A stretch of 40,587 nt of DNA from Nocardia amamiensis NBRC 102102 (GTDB lineage: Bacteria; Actinomycetota; Actinomycetes; Mycobacteriales; Mycobacteriaceae). How positions within the stretch are numbered: the first letter of the stretch is position 1; every line of letters starts with the position of its first letter. A model generated the notes under the pieces. The model worked only from the letters and a program-made list of their open reading frames with translations. It ran no database searches and was not told where the DNA came from. Positions 1 through 7,883 of the stretch are shown here, in pieces. The translations under genes were made by a program, and so were the position numbers. Location: contig NZ_BDBA01000117.1 of NCBI RefSeq assembly GCF_001612745.1, forward strand, positions 1 through 40,587. The letters are read 5' to 3'.

Positions 1-1
1 C

Positions 2-652
2 CCCATCTACACACCGGCCGTCCTCGCCGTCTACGACCTGTATGTACTCCGCTTCAGCAACTACCTGGCGTGGCGCTGTCCGACCTCGAAAATGCTCGAT
101 CTCTACAACGCACACATCTCCCCCGACCACCTCGACATCGGGCCCGGCAGCGGGTGGTACCTGGCGAAGACGGCGTTGCCGGCCCATCCCGCCATCTCAC
201 TGCTCGACATGAACCCCAACTCCCTGGCAATGACCACCAGGCGGCTGCGAAGACGCGGTGTCGAACCGGCTCGGCACCTGGGCAGCGTCCTGCAACCGCT
301 CCCGCTGAACCACCGATTCGGCTCCGTCGCAGCCAACTTCCTCATGCACTGCGTCCCCGGCCGCTGGGACCAGAAGAACGTTGCCTTCCAACACATCGCG
401 GAAGCCACCTCCGACGACGGCGTGTTCTTCGGCTCCACCATCCTCGGCCGCGGCGTCGCCACCAACCTTCTCGCCGACGCAATCAGCACGCTCTACAACC
501 GCGTTCTGCACGTCTTCCACAACACGGACGACGACCTCGCGGGCCTGGAAACCGCCTTGCGCGCAGCGTTTTCCGATGTGCAGATCGCGGTGTACGGCTC
601 AGTCGCCACCTGGGCCGCGCGCGCGCCGCGCCGCGACTCGTCCCCGGCCTGA
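2..652 (+). CDS. class I SAM-dependent methyltransferase, 5' truncated by window edge
   Basis: The reading frame is open from base 2, so the N-terminus lies outside the window; the first internal ATG at 92 is unlikely to be the true start because the frame before it (PIYTPAVLAVYDLYVLRFS) looks coding. The glycine-rich SAM loop is visible as DIGPGSGWYL, followed by the acidic residue of strand 2 in LLDMNPNSL. This is the Rossmann methyltransferase pattern; residues VAANFLMHCVPG sit where the post-strand-4 motif is expected. Substrate unknown; small-molecule methyltransferases of this type occur in secondary metabolism. No neighbour in the window lies upstream, so the context is missing. Confidence 0.8.
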   Translation, partial: PIYTPAVLAVYDLYVLRFSNYLAWRCPTSKMLDLYNAHISPDHLDIGPGSGWYLAKTALPAHPAISLLDMNPNSLAMTTRRLRRRGVEPARHLGSVLQPLPLNHRFGSVAANFLMHCVPGRWDQKNVAFQHIAEATSDDGVFFGSTILGRGVATNLLADAISTLYNRVLHVFHNTDDDLAGLETALRAAFSDVQIAVYGSVATWAARAPRRDSSPA

Positions 653-828
653 GCCCCCACTCCGGCGGGGTCGGTCCGGGCGATCATGCGTAAGCCGCAC
701 GTAGCAGCGCGAGTCGCGACACGCCAGAAACGCAATATTGCACGCCGCGAACACGTCTCGAGTCGATTGACCTGGGCAAACCCTAACCGGGCTGCGTTGC
801 GGCCGAGGGTTGCACACACAACGTCCCG

Positions 829-857
829 TTGACACACCCCCTCGATTCGCTTTAGAT
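829..857 (+). promoter_or_regulatory. consensus sigma-70 type promoter
   Basis: TTGACA at 829-834, a 17-base spacer, then TTAGAT at 852-857. The start site would fall near 864-865. An ATG lies exactly at 865 in frame with the downstream gene, so a leaderless start there is possible; otherwise the transcript begins with a long hairpin (903-944) ahead of the ATG at 994. Confidence 0.6.
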
Positions 858-902
858 TCGCCTCATGCAACGAGCGTGCTTGGTGCCTGTGGGCGCGCCT
901 AC

Positions 903-944
903 AACAGCGGTACCGCAGTTTTCGGAAACTGCGGTACCGCTGTT
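903..944. repeat. perfect 19-bp inverted repeat, 4-base loop
   Basis: Arms 903-921 and 926-944 are exact reverse complements around the loop TCGG. Each arm contains the self-palindrome GCGGTACCGC, so the element carries two copies of a 10-bp palindrome. It lies between a strong promoter and the ATG at 994, so it is either an operator (plausibly for the small basic protein or the replication protein) or a 5' UTR hairpin. No T-run follows, so it is not a normal terminator. Confidence 0.75.
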
Positions 945-993
945 GCGCGTGTCGGCGAGCGTCGATCACTTCCCTCGTGCCAGGATGATCGCC

Positions 994-1224
994 ATGGCTA
1001 GAGGGACAGGTAAGCGTGGACCAGATCCGTATCTGGGATATACGCCGGTCCAGGCAAAGGCATGGGTTTCCGAACCCGGGCGCGACCTGCTCAAGGAGCT
1101 CGCGGAGAAGAACAAACAGCCCGTCGGCGCCTACCTCATGTCCTTGCTGGCCCGCGAAGCAGGCATTGCACTCGACGAACTCAAGCGAGATTACGACCAG
1201 GAGGTATTGCCGCAGTCCGCCTGA
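994..1224 (+). CDS. small basic protein, plasmid control gene candidate
   Basis: Encodes 76 aa from ATG 994 (MARGTGKRGPDPYLGYTPV), or 119 aa if the leaderless ATG at 865 is used. The 994 start is preferred because the sequence before it includes the perfect inverted repeat and reads like non-coding DNA. The protein has a basic N-terminus (RGTGKRGPDP) and a predicted helical C-terminal half (LLKELAEKNKQPVGAYLMSLLAREAGI), reminiscent of a ribbon-helix-helix or similar small DNA-binding fold, but I do not recognise the family. It sits just upstream of the replication gene, where copy-number or partition regulators are often found; that role is inference. Confidence 0.6.
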   Translation: MARGTGKRGPDPYLGYTPVQAKAWVSEPGRDLLKELAEKNKQPVGAYLMSLLAREAGIALDELKRDYDQEVLPQSA

Positions 1225-1310
1225 TGGCCGGGACTAAGGCACCGCAGACGATCGCGCCGCGAAGGGCGGCTAGCTAACAACTCAATCAGGCAAACGGGCC
1301 CCACAAAAGC

Positions 1311-1346
1311 CCGAAGGCCCTCGGCCTGCCCGCCGAGAGCCTTCGG
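1311..1346. terminator. strong hairpin between small gene and rep
   Basis: CCGAAGGC and CTCGG pair with CCGAG and GCCTTCGG (1311-1346) with one bulged A. On the minus strand the stem is followed by a short T-run (TTTT), on the plus strand by AAAAGCTTT, so it would terminate better for minus-strand transcripts; it may act in both directions. Confidence 0.5.
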
Positions 1347-1357
1347 AAAAGCTTTAG

Positions 1358-1381
1358 GGGGATGACTCTCACCTCATCCCC
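1358..1381. repeat. short inverted repeat just before rep
   Basis: GGGGATGA (1358-1365) and TCATCCCC (1374-1381) form a perfect 8-bp stem with an 8-base loop, directly abutting the GTG at 1382. It may be an operator or translational control hairpin of the replication gene. Confidence 0.5.
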
Positions 1382-1420
1382 GTGTGGCCCTCAGCCGCTA
1401 CCAGAAACAGGACCAGTCCC

Positions 1421-3559
1421 GTGCTGAAAGGCCACGAGATTGAGGATAGCGCACGCCCAAATGCCGGTTCAACCGAATCGGCTTGTGTCGGCGATCTGTC
1501 CTCCAAATCCCCTGCAAGTACCCTGACGCTTGCTGCTCACATATCCGGCAACCAGCCGGACAACGACACTCCCGGTGCCCTGGCGGCCGCCGAAAGATTG
1601 TGGTGCGGCCTCGTCACCTACATTGCGGCGCGGCGCTCGATGCGCCTGTACGTCACGGCCAGTCGCAAGTATGACGACGTTGCGCGGCTCACCAGCAAAC
1701 GACTTCCTGACCGCCCGGCGGCCGTGCCCGTCTACAACACCCGGTGGCGGACCTGCATGCTCGTGCTGGACTTCGATCCAGCTCCACGCGACAACACACC
1801 CGAAGCTGAAGCGCAGGACCTCGCCGACGTCGAGCGCGACGCCGCCCAGGCCATCGCCTGGGTCCACCAGTGCGGCGGCGTGACGGTCGCCGACCGATCC
1901 AGCCGCGGCGGCATCCACGTGCTTGTTCCCTTCGCTCACGGCGAAGAGTTCCGCCGCGATTCTCTGATGCCCCTTCTCACGTTGCTCAAGGCCAAGCTGC
2001 CGACCCTGGACATCGCACCGATGAGGAACCCGGACAAGGGGTGCATCACTCCGCCCGGTGCCCGCTGCAAGACCGGCGGCTTCCGCCAGCTCGTCGGCAT
2101 GACCATGGATCAGGCAATCGCGGCCTTGACCACCCGGTCCGCGCCGCGACTCGTCGCCAACCTCGTCGCTCTGCTGGACCCTCAACGCACCCTCCTCACG
2201 GCCACCGGTCTCGGCGGCCCCCAACCGACCGACTACGCCAGTGGCCCACACGAGGACACCTGCCTCCCCGCAACCCTGGCCACTACCGCGCCGCTACGGC
2301 CCTGGGTGCATCCCTTCCTCACCGCCGGCACCGTCCCCGATCTCACCGCCAGCGACGGCCGCCCGTGGACGCCCAGCCATGCACGCCTGTCGGTCCTCGA
2401 ACAGCACGCCGCCCGCGGCTGGAGCCTCACACAGATCCGGGCTACTCGCACTGATCCGGCCTGGCAGGGGTTCTGGGCCGGTTACGCCGACCGCCGCGAT
2501 GCGGACAAGCGCCTAAAAATCGACTGGTCACGGGCCTACGAGCGTGCCGAGAAGCGTTTGGCACCGAAGGCGGAAAAATCGTCTCATTCGTCGCATGAAC
2601 CCGACCGAAAGCACACAGGGGGGGATGGGGGGCTCCGTGAGATTCGCTGGAAACTCGCCGCCGCGCGGAAATGGATACTGCTCAGCGGCCAGTTCACCGG
2701 TCGGGAGCTGACCACCGCACTGGCCGGTGTCACCGCGCTGGCCTATGGAATCTCACTCGGCGACGGACGATCGGTTGCCTACGGCGGTCGATGGATCTCG
2801 GTAGCGGCTGGCCTGGTAGGCGAACCGGCGGCGCGGCGGGTCCTGCGCAAACTGGAATCCCTCGAAGGATCGCCGGTCAGGCTTCTCGCCCGCTGGAACG
2901 CTCAGGAGCATACGGGAGATCGGTACACTCTGGTCACACCTCGGCTTGACGGGAAGGTCGTGGCAGCGGCGGAATGGGAGGCATATGCCGCGCGGATAGA
3001 GCCGATCGACCCGGTATGGAGCCTGCTCGGGCTCAGCGCCTGGTGGGTGTTCGAAATCGCTCGCGCCATCGAGCCGGGACCAGGGGAAACCATCGCCCCA
3101 GCGGAACTCGCGGCCGCGGCCCGCGTTTGTCTGAGCACCGTCCATCGCGCAGTCCGCACGCTCGCCGAACACGGTCTCGTCGACCACGGACACGGATGGA
3201 TCGCCCGCACCGGCCGGCCTCCCCGTCGCCTCGGCGCAACCACCACCGAGGCCGACGAAAGACACGCTGAGCGGGTCGCGCGCCACCAGGAAGAACGCCG
3301 GAAGTTCTGGGAATTCATCGACATCATCACCGCCGCGTTCACTCCCCGAGAACTCCGCGGCTACGCCACGATCGACGAGCTCGTGCGCGATACGCCCGCA
3401 TACATCGCCGCCGTCGTAGGCGAACACAGCCCACCAGGCTCCAGCTGGCCCCCAACGGCGGCAGAAGAACCCTCCGCCGCCGTCGCGGTAGCAGTCGACC
3501 CCGACGTCGAGGCACTAGCGCTCCTCCAACGCGAACTCGGCGCTGTGCTGATCACCTGA
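1421..3559 (+). CDS. plasmid replication protein with primase-polymerase-like domain and C-terminal winged helix
   Basis: Replication initiator candidate, 712 aa from GTG 1421, which has AGGA eight bases upstream; an in-frame GTG at 1382 lacks a usable ribosome binding site. About 80-200 residues in, the archaeo-eukaryotic primase pattern is visible: LVLDFDP (the metal-binding DxD), then SSRGGIHVLVP (the S-x-H nucleotide-binding strand), then GCITPPGARCKTGGFR. The C-terminal third contains a winged-helix segment (APAELAAAARVCLSTVHRAV) suited to origin binding. This architecture is typical of Rep proteins on actinomycete plasmids, including large linear ones. No helicase Walker motif is seen, so host helicase recruitment would be needed. 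Downstream comes the convergent KfrA-like gene. Confidence 0.75.
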   Translation: MLKGHEIEDSARPNAGSTESACVGDLSSKSPASTLTLAAHISGNQPDNDTPGALAAAERLWCGLVTYIAARRSMRLYVTASRKYDDVARLTSKRLPDRPAAVPVYNTRWRTCMLVLDFDPAPRDNTPEAEAQDLADVERDAAQAIAWVHQCGGVTVADRSSRGGIHVLVPFAHGEEFRRDSLMPLLTLLKAKLPTLDIAPMRNPDKGCITPPGARCKTGGFRQLVGMTMDQAIAALTTRSAPRLVANLVALLDPQRTLLTATGLGGPQPTDYASGPHEDTCLPATLATTAPLRPWVHPFLTAGTVPDLTASDGRPWTPSHARLSVLEQHAARGWSLTQIRATRTDPAWQGFWAGYADRRDADKRLKIDWSRAYERAEKRLAPKAEKSSHSSHEPDRKHTGGDGGLREIRWKLAAARKWILLSGQFTGRELTTALAGVTALAYGISLGDGRSVAYGGRWISVAAGLVGEPAARRVLRKLESLEGSPVRLLARWNAQEHTGDRYTLVTPRLDGKVVAAAEWEAYAARIEPIDPVWSLLGLSAWWVFEIARAIEPGPGETIAPAELAAAARVCLSTVHRAVRTLAEHGLVDHGHGWIARTGRPPRRLGATTTEADERHAERVARHQEERRKFWEFIDIITAAFTPRELRGYATIDELVRDTPAYIAAVVGEHSPPGSSWPPTAAEEPSAAVAVAVDPDVEALALLQRELGAVLIT

Positions 3560-3658
3560 CCGCGCAGGCCCGCGAGACCTCGGCCCCCCAATGCTCGTTG
3601 GGCGGCCTGCGGACCCCTGCGGCGGTGGTGCCGCAACTTCCGCCGCCGGCGGAGGCGG

Positions 3659-5074
3659 CTATCGCTGCGGGTCGTCGTCAGTTTCGGTGGTCGGCTCGCG
3701 CCGACTCAGTGACTCGAGGGCCGCACGTGTCGACGCGAGTGCTTGCGACAGTCCCTCGATCTGACGGTTGTAGGTCGCTGCCAGCTGCTCGCGATCTGCA
3801 CGCGCTTCCTCGTGGGCGACGCGCAGATCGCGGTCCCTGCCCTCCCGCAGAGCTTCGAGCTGTTGTTCGTGAGAACTGCGCAGCTCGGTCAATTCCTCAC
3901 GCAACCGCTCGGCCGTCGCGGTCGCGGCTTCGGCTTCACGCTGTCGATCCGCAGCTGCCTGCGTCGCCGTCGCCGCCTGAAGCTCGGCTGCCCGCTGGGC
4001 CTCCACCGCGTCGGAGCGCTCCTGGGCTGATGCGCGCACTCGCGCAGCAGCCTCCTCCTGCGCGGTCTGAACCTTTCGGTCCGCTTCCTGCTGAGCGTCT
4101 TGGACGCGACGGTCGGCCTGCTCGCGAGCTTGCTCGATGTCGGTTCGTGCCGCTTCCTGCGCTGCTTCCACCTCCGCGCCGGCCAGGTACCGTGCCTCCG
4201 CGACCAGCCACGCCGCGGCCCTCTCGTTATGGTCGGCGCGAGAGGTTTCGGTGGACAGCTGCTCGGTCAGACTCTCGACTCGTTCGTTTGCTGCCCGGAC
4301 CTCGGCCGTCAGCGAAGCAACCTGTGGCTCGAGTTCCGCCACTCGCGCGTCTTTCTGCTCGACCTCGGCGGCTAGTTCTTGGTTTTTCGCCTGGGCGGTC
4401 TCCGTGGCTGCTTCGGCGTCGGCCGCCCTGGCGGACTCGCGGGCCAGCTGCCACGCGGTCTCCGCGTGCAACCAACTCGACACCGCGAGTCGGTAGCCGG
4501 TCTCGGCATGCAGCCACAGCACCACATCCGCGTGCGCGGTGGATTCCTCGGCTTCGGCCTCGGCCTCCTCCAACCGAGCGCGCAACTCCCTCTCGGTGCG
4601 CTCGGCCTTGCTCAATCGCGACTCGAGTTGGGCCTTCTCGACCTGATGGTCTTGCGTCGTCAAGGTCAGCTGCTCGGCCACCAGGTCCGGATCCGTCATC
4701 GAGTCCAATGCGTCGAGCAACCGGCCCACGGTGTCGTGCAGAGGCTCGGCCACCCGGCGCACCTGGTCGAGGAAGTGCTCCCCCGCTGCCCTGGCCTGGG
4801 TGACTGGCCGACCGAGATCGTCGGGGATCGCCTGCGCGAGACTGCGACGGATGCGGCGCCGTGCAGCGCTGGCTCGTTCGCGCCTGTGGTCGGGGTCATC
4901 GCAATAGCCCGTCGGGCGCCCCCGCCCGTCTTCGCTCTTGACCGGCACCGTCGGCCGGCCGCAGCCCTCGAAATCGTTCGCTTCGGTGTCCCACCCCACC
5001 GGGAACCTGCACCGCCCGCCCTGCTCCGCGGTGGACGCGCCAGCTGCGTCTTCCTTGCCGATCGGCTCACTCAC
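3659..5074 (-). CDS. KfrA-like long coiled-coil protein with cysteine-rich N-terminus
   Basis: 471 aa from GTG 5074. The first ~80 residues contain spaced cysteines (GGRCRFPVGW, GCGRPTVP, GYCDDPDHRRE) that look like a small zinc-binding module, followed by a basic stretch. From about residue 130 to the end the sequence is almost uninterrupted heptad coiled coil, rich in Ala, Glu, Arg and Gln. KfrA proteins of plasmids share this plan (N-terminal DNA-binding head plus very long coiled coil) and help stabilise partition. There is no Shine-Dalgarno sequence; TACGAT on the minus strand ends six bases before the GTG, which suggests a leaderless mRNA. CGAAAACA direct repeats upstream are a likely self-operator. 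Confidence 0.65.
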   Translation of the reverse strand: MSEPIGKEDAAGASTAEQGGRCRFPVGWDTEANDFEGCGRPTVPVKSEDGRGRPTGYCDDPDHRRERASAARRRIRRSLAQAIPDDLGRPVTQARAAGEHFLDQVRRVAEPLHDTVGRLLDALDSMTDPDLVAEQLTLTTQDHQVEKAQLESRLSKAERTERELRARLEEAEAEAEESTAHADVVLWLHAETGYRLAVSSWLHAETAWQLARESARAADAEAATETAQAKNQELAAEVEQKDARVAELEPQVASLTAEVRAANERVESLTEQLSTETSRADHNERAAAWLVAEARYLAGAEVEAAQEAARTDIEQAREQADRRVQDAQQEADRKVQTAQEEAAARVRASAQERSDAVEAQRAAELQAATATQAAADRQREAEAATATAERLREELTELRSSHEQQLEALREGRDRDLRVAHEEARADREQLAATYNRQIEGLSQALASTRAALESLSRREPTTETDDDPQR

Positions 5075-5094
5075 GCGGTTATCGTAACACACGT

Positions 5095-5143
5095 CGAAAA
5101 CACGAAATTGAAAATACGAAAACACGAAAACCGATTACGAAAA
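5095..5143. repeat. CGAAAACA direct repeats upstream of the KfrA-like gene
   Basis: CGAAAA or a one-mismatch variant begins at 5095, 5103, 5109, 5117, 5125 and 5138, mostly at 8-base steps, in an A-rich patch within very GC-rich DNA. Position just upstream of the leaderless KfrA-like start fits an autoregulatory operator, or iterons with an AT-rich unwinding function. Confidence 0.6.
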
Positions 5144-5236
5144 CCTGCTCGAGCCAGGTCGTAACGTGCGCGATCACGTCCGCGCTCCAGTGCTCGCGAG
5201 CGTGCTCGCGTGCGAGCGTGACCGGGCACTATGGCT

Positions 5237-5266
5237 CCCCCTTTATGTCACGTGACATAAAAGGGG
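5237..5266. repeat. 30-base palindrome centred on CACGTG
   Basis: Arms 5237-5251 and 5252-5266 pair with a single mismatch; the central 20 bases (TTTATGTCAC plus its complement) are perfect. It is far too symmetric to be chance, with no loop, so binding of a dimeric protein or cruciform extrusion is more likely than RNA hairpin function. Confidence 0.7.
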
Positions 5267-6415
5267 AACGAGTACAACTGCGCGAGGCATGGTTTTGATA
5301 GCTCATCGGGCTTGCTGGGCGGCAAAGCGGGCACGCTGAAACTGTCTCCAGGAGGCGGGCATTTCGAGGGCGCCGTGCCGGCATCCCGCCCGCTGCCCCC
5401 TCCCCCGTGCCGTGGACTCACGAACCTCTGGAGGGGGCCACGATCCCGGGTCCGCCCCCCGGGCCGACCGTGCTCTCCGCCGAGGCCGATCGGCTGCGCG
5501 CTGGCACGTGGCCGCCACCGTGCGGGCGCGCGCATGGCGCCAGCATGTCGGGAGCCCACCCACGCGATCCCCAACGCAGGGAGGTGCCCGCAGTGGCACG
5601 TGCAGGGATGCGCGCCTGGCCGAGAGCGTGAGCGCGCTCGAGGCTACGTGCGGGCGCCCGAAACCGGGTGCGTGCGATGGCCAGCGCGCAGGTGCGATTG
5701 CTCGCACACCTGGACGCGATAACGGACGCGAGTGCGTTCGAGGGCGCGTGCGCGAATGCGAGCGAAAGCGCGAACGCAAGTGGGTGCGCCCGGTCGCTCT
5801 TGCTCACGAACACACGTGGTGGCGTGCGAACGCTCGACCGTGAGTGCGTACGTGCCATCGCGCCAACGTGCTGACGTGCTGACGCTAGGCACTCACGCAC
5901 GTGCGCAACTGATCACGTGCTCAGGGGCGCTAGTGATCACGTACCCACGTGCTAGCGATAGCGGGAGAGCAAGCGAGTACGTGATCACGTACCACCGCCA
6001 GCGCGGTAGCTGGCGCGCATTATCGCACGCACGAACCCAGGCACGTACATGCGCACGCACGCTCGTACGCGAAAACGCACGAAAGCGCAAGCGTTCGTGC
6101 TAGCGCGCGTGAGAGCGTGCGTTCGTTGGAGCGATCGCGCCTGCGCACTTGCTGGCGATGGCACGCCCGTGTGGGTGTGCTCGATCGGTAGCGTGCGCAG
6201 ACGATCGCGAAAGCGCGTGGGGGAGTGAGAGCGCGCGTGCTCCCGATCGAGAGCACGCAGAGGCGACCACACGTAAGCGCGGTAGTGCGCGCGCTGCGAC
6301 TGGGGTGCGTAACGCACTCGTGTGCGGGGGATCGCATGTGCGCCAGGGCCTGCGAGCGACACGCGAGTGCTCGGGTGCTTGCCCCCGAGCGGGCGCGCGC
6401 ACTACTGTCTGCCGG
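5267..6415. other. non-coding, palindrome-rich region upstream of parA; candidate origin or centromere
   Basis: No convincing gene in 1.15 kb although several frames stay open. From about 5600 the sequence is built from short GCG, CGAG, GTGCG and CACG words with many small palindromes, and has long alternating purine-pyrimidine runs; 6041-6062 alternates perfectly for 22 bases, a Z-DNA-prone pattern. Translations of this stretch are Ala/Arg/Ser low-complexity in every frame, unlike the flanking genes. Lying between KfrA-like and ParA genes, it is the best candidate for the partition site and/or replication origin. Confidence 0.55.
5910..5992. repeat. three TGATCACGT repeats, candidate parS
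   Basis: TGATCACGT occurs at 5910-5918, 5934-5942 and 5982-5990; the last lies inside the perfect 16-bp palindrome GTACGTGATCACGTAC at 5977-5992. Short palindromic repeats upstream of parA are a common form of plasmid centromere. Function is inferred from position. Confidence 0.45.
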
Positions 6416-7246
6416 GTGACAGCGGATCTGGCGGATGCCGAGGACTACGACGGCACCGACGACGACGCCAACGAACTCGATGTACTCGGGATGGTTGCCG
6501 CACTGCGGCAGTGGGGGCGAGACAACCTTGCCGGCCGGATCATCACCGTCTGCTCGGACAAGGGCGGGGTCGGCAAAACGCAAGAAGCCATCGACCTGGC
6601 GTACGCACTCGATGCCGTCTATGTCGACATGGACTGGAACGAGGGCAATGGAAGTCGCTCGCTGGGATGGCGGCACGAGGACTATCCGTCCTCGCCCATC
6701 CTGACCGCGCTGACCAGCGGTAAGTTGCCGCGGCCTTACCTCGGAGCGAAGCTGGGAAGGCCCGACCTGATTCCTTGCGGCCCGGACTTCGAGATTGGGC
6801 AGCCCGCCCAGGAAGTGATCTCCGAAAGCCTCGCGCGATGGGCCAAAGAGCTTGGTCGGTGCCTGATCGTCGACACCCACCCCGGCACCGGCGCGGCCGT
6901 CTACGGGGCAGCGGCCGTGTCGCACCTGCTCGTTTCGCCGGTAGAGCTGGCCGATCGGGTGTTGCGTGCGCTCGAGGGCTGGTGCGAGGAGATGCGCGGA
7001 CACGAAATCCTCATCACGCCCAACAAGATTCCGAAGAATCCGCCTGACCGGCAGTTGCGCTGGTTGGAGCAGATTTGCGCGAAATACGAGCTGCCGGTGT
7101 CGCTTCCGATTCCCGAAGCGGATTGGGCTCCTACCCGGGCGGCACTCAACGCCGTGCTTTCGGCCAAGCGGCTTTCCAGGGCCAAGGCACCGTACATCAC
7201 GGCACTGGTTCAGATAGCACGAGAAGTAGGGGAGCGTGTCGCATGA
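6416..7246 (+). CDS. parA: ParA-family partition ATPase
   Basis: 276 aa from GTG 6416. It carries the deviant Walker A motif KGGVGKT (residues ~49-55) with the signature lysine, a Walker A' aspartate in YVDMDWNEG, and a Walker B-like LIVDTHPG. ParA ATPases segregate low-copy plasmids by forming ATP-dependent gradients on the nucleoid. The start has no clear Shine-Dalgarno; TACTGT lies seven bases upstream, consistent with a leaderless mRNA. The stop overlaps the next ATG (ATGA), so the two are translationally coupled. The acidic N-terminus (DAEDYDGTDDDANELD) could contact its partner or self-regulate; that is inference. Confidence 0.85.
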   Translation: MTADLADAEDYDGTDDDANELDVLGMVAALRQWGRDNLAGRIITVCSDKGGVGKTQEAIDLAYALDAVYVDMDWNEGNGSRSLGWRHEDYPSSPILTALTSGKLPRPYLGAKLGRPDLIPCGPDFEIGQPAQEVISESLARWAKELGRCLIVDTHPGTGAAVYGAAAVSHLLVSPVELADRVLRALEGWCEEMRGHEILITPNKIPKNPPDRQLRWLEQICAKYELPVSLPIPEADWAPTRAALNAVLSAKRLSRAKAPYITALVQIAREVGERVA

Positions 7247-7764
7247 GTAACGGGCTGGACGCCATGAAACAGCAGAAGGAGGCCCGGCGTCGACCGGCAC
7301 CGGAGTCTGCGCCGCCGCAGGTCGAGCCGGCGAAGGCCCCGCCTCCCACCTTGACCGCAGTGCCTGCACCGGCCGCGGCTCAGCCAGCACCCAAGAAGCA
7401 GTCGGCGCCTGCGGCAGCTGCTCAGCCCGCTGCTGTGGCGGCCGCGGACGCTGCTGGGGAGAGGGAGGCCGCCTCGGCACCGCCTGCTGGGCGTGCAGCG
7501 CGTTCGGCTGTGCCTGTCCAGACGATCGACCCGGCGGAGGAAAACCGAATCCTCAAGGCGGTGACCGATGCTGGTGGCGCGTGGGCCGCGAGCGCACGCA
7601 AGCTGCTCGAGCGTCAGGATTCGTTCCTCCAGACCCTCACGGCGGCCAAGGCGGCTGGCCTGCCGATCCTGCGCCTTCAGGCCGAAGTGCAGATGGTGGA
7701 GGCCAAGGCCAACGGCATCACCTTCGATCCCGACGAGATCAAGCAGGCTCTCGGCTTGCCCTGA
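7243..7764 (+). CDS. small ParA-coupled protein, probable ParB-like partner
   Basis: 173 aa, starting in the ATGA overlap with parA. Residues ~15-95 are a low-complexity Ala/Pro/Gln linker; the C-terminal ~65 residues (from EENRILKAV) are helical and end in GITFDPDEIKQALGLP. No classical ParB nuclease or helix-turn-helix domain is visible. Gene order and coupling suggest it is the DNA-binding or adaptor partner of ParA. A strong terminator follows 20 bases after the stop, closing a two-gene operon. Confidence 0.6.
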   Translation: MSNGLDAMKQQKEARRRPAPESAPPQVEPAKAPPPTLTAVPAPAAAQPAPKKQSAPAAAAQPAAVAAADAAGEREAASAPPAGRAARSAVPVQTIDPAEENRILKAVTDAGGAWAASARKLLERQDSFLQTLTAAKAAGLPILRLQAEVQMVEAKANGITFDPDEIKQALGLP

Positions 7765-7784
7765 GCGCCGGTTACATCCACTCA

Positions 7785-7826
7785 GCGGGCCCTGACCACC
7801 ATCGACGGTCCGGGCCCGCCTTTTTT
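7785..7826 (+). terminator. intrinsic terminator of the parA operon
   Basis: GCGGGCCC (7785-7792) pairs with GGGCCCGC (7812-7819) and is followed by six Ts (7821-7826). This is a textbook rho-independent terminator. Confidence 0.85.
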
Positions 7827-7883
7827 CAGGGCGCCTTCAAGAAGGCCCTCACTCAGCCAGCCCCCAGCACGGAAGACCACGGG

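Noticed and set aside
3598..4803. Long plus-strand open frame opposite the KfrA-like gene
   Set aside because: Pro/Arg/Ser-rich low-complexity translation; the minus strand gives a regular coiled coil.
5248..5900. Several open frames in both strands of the non-coding block
   Set aside because: All translate to Ala/Arg/Ser/Pro repeats driven by the GCG/CGC word composition, with no ribosome binding site or conserved pattern.
5237..6415. Linear-plasmid telomere
   Set aside because: The palindromes are internal, flanked on both sides by replicon genes, and the terminal inverted repeat context cannot be judged from this window.
6020..7480. Long minus-strand open frame across the parA start
   Set aside because: It covers parA antisense and low-complexity non-coding DNA; no motif supports it.
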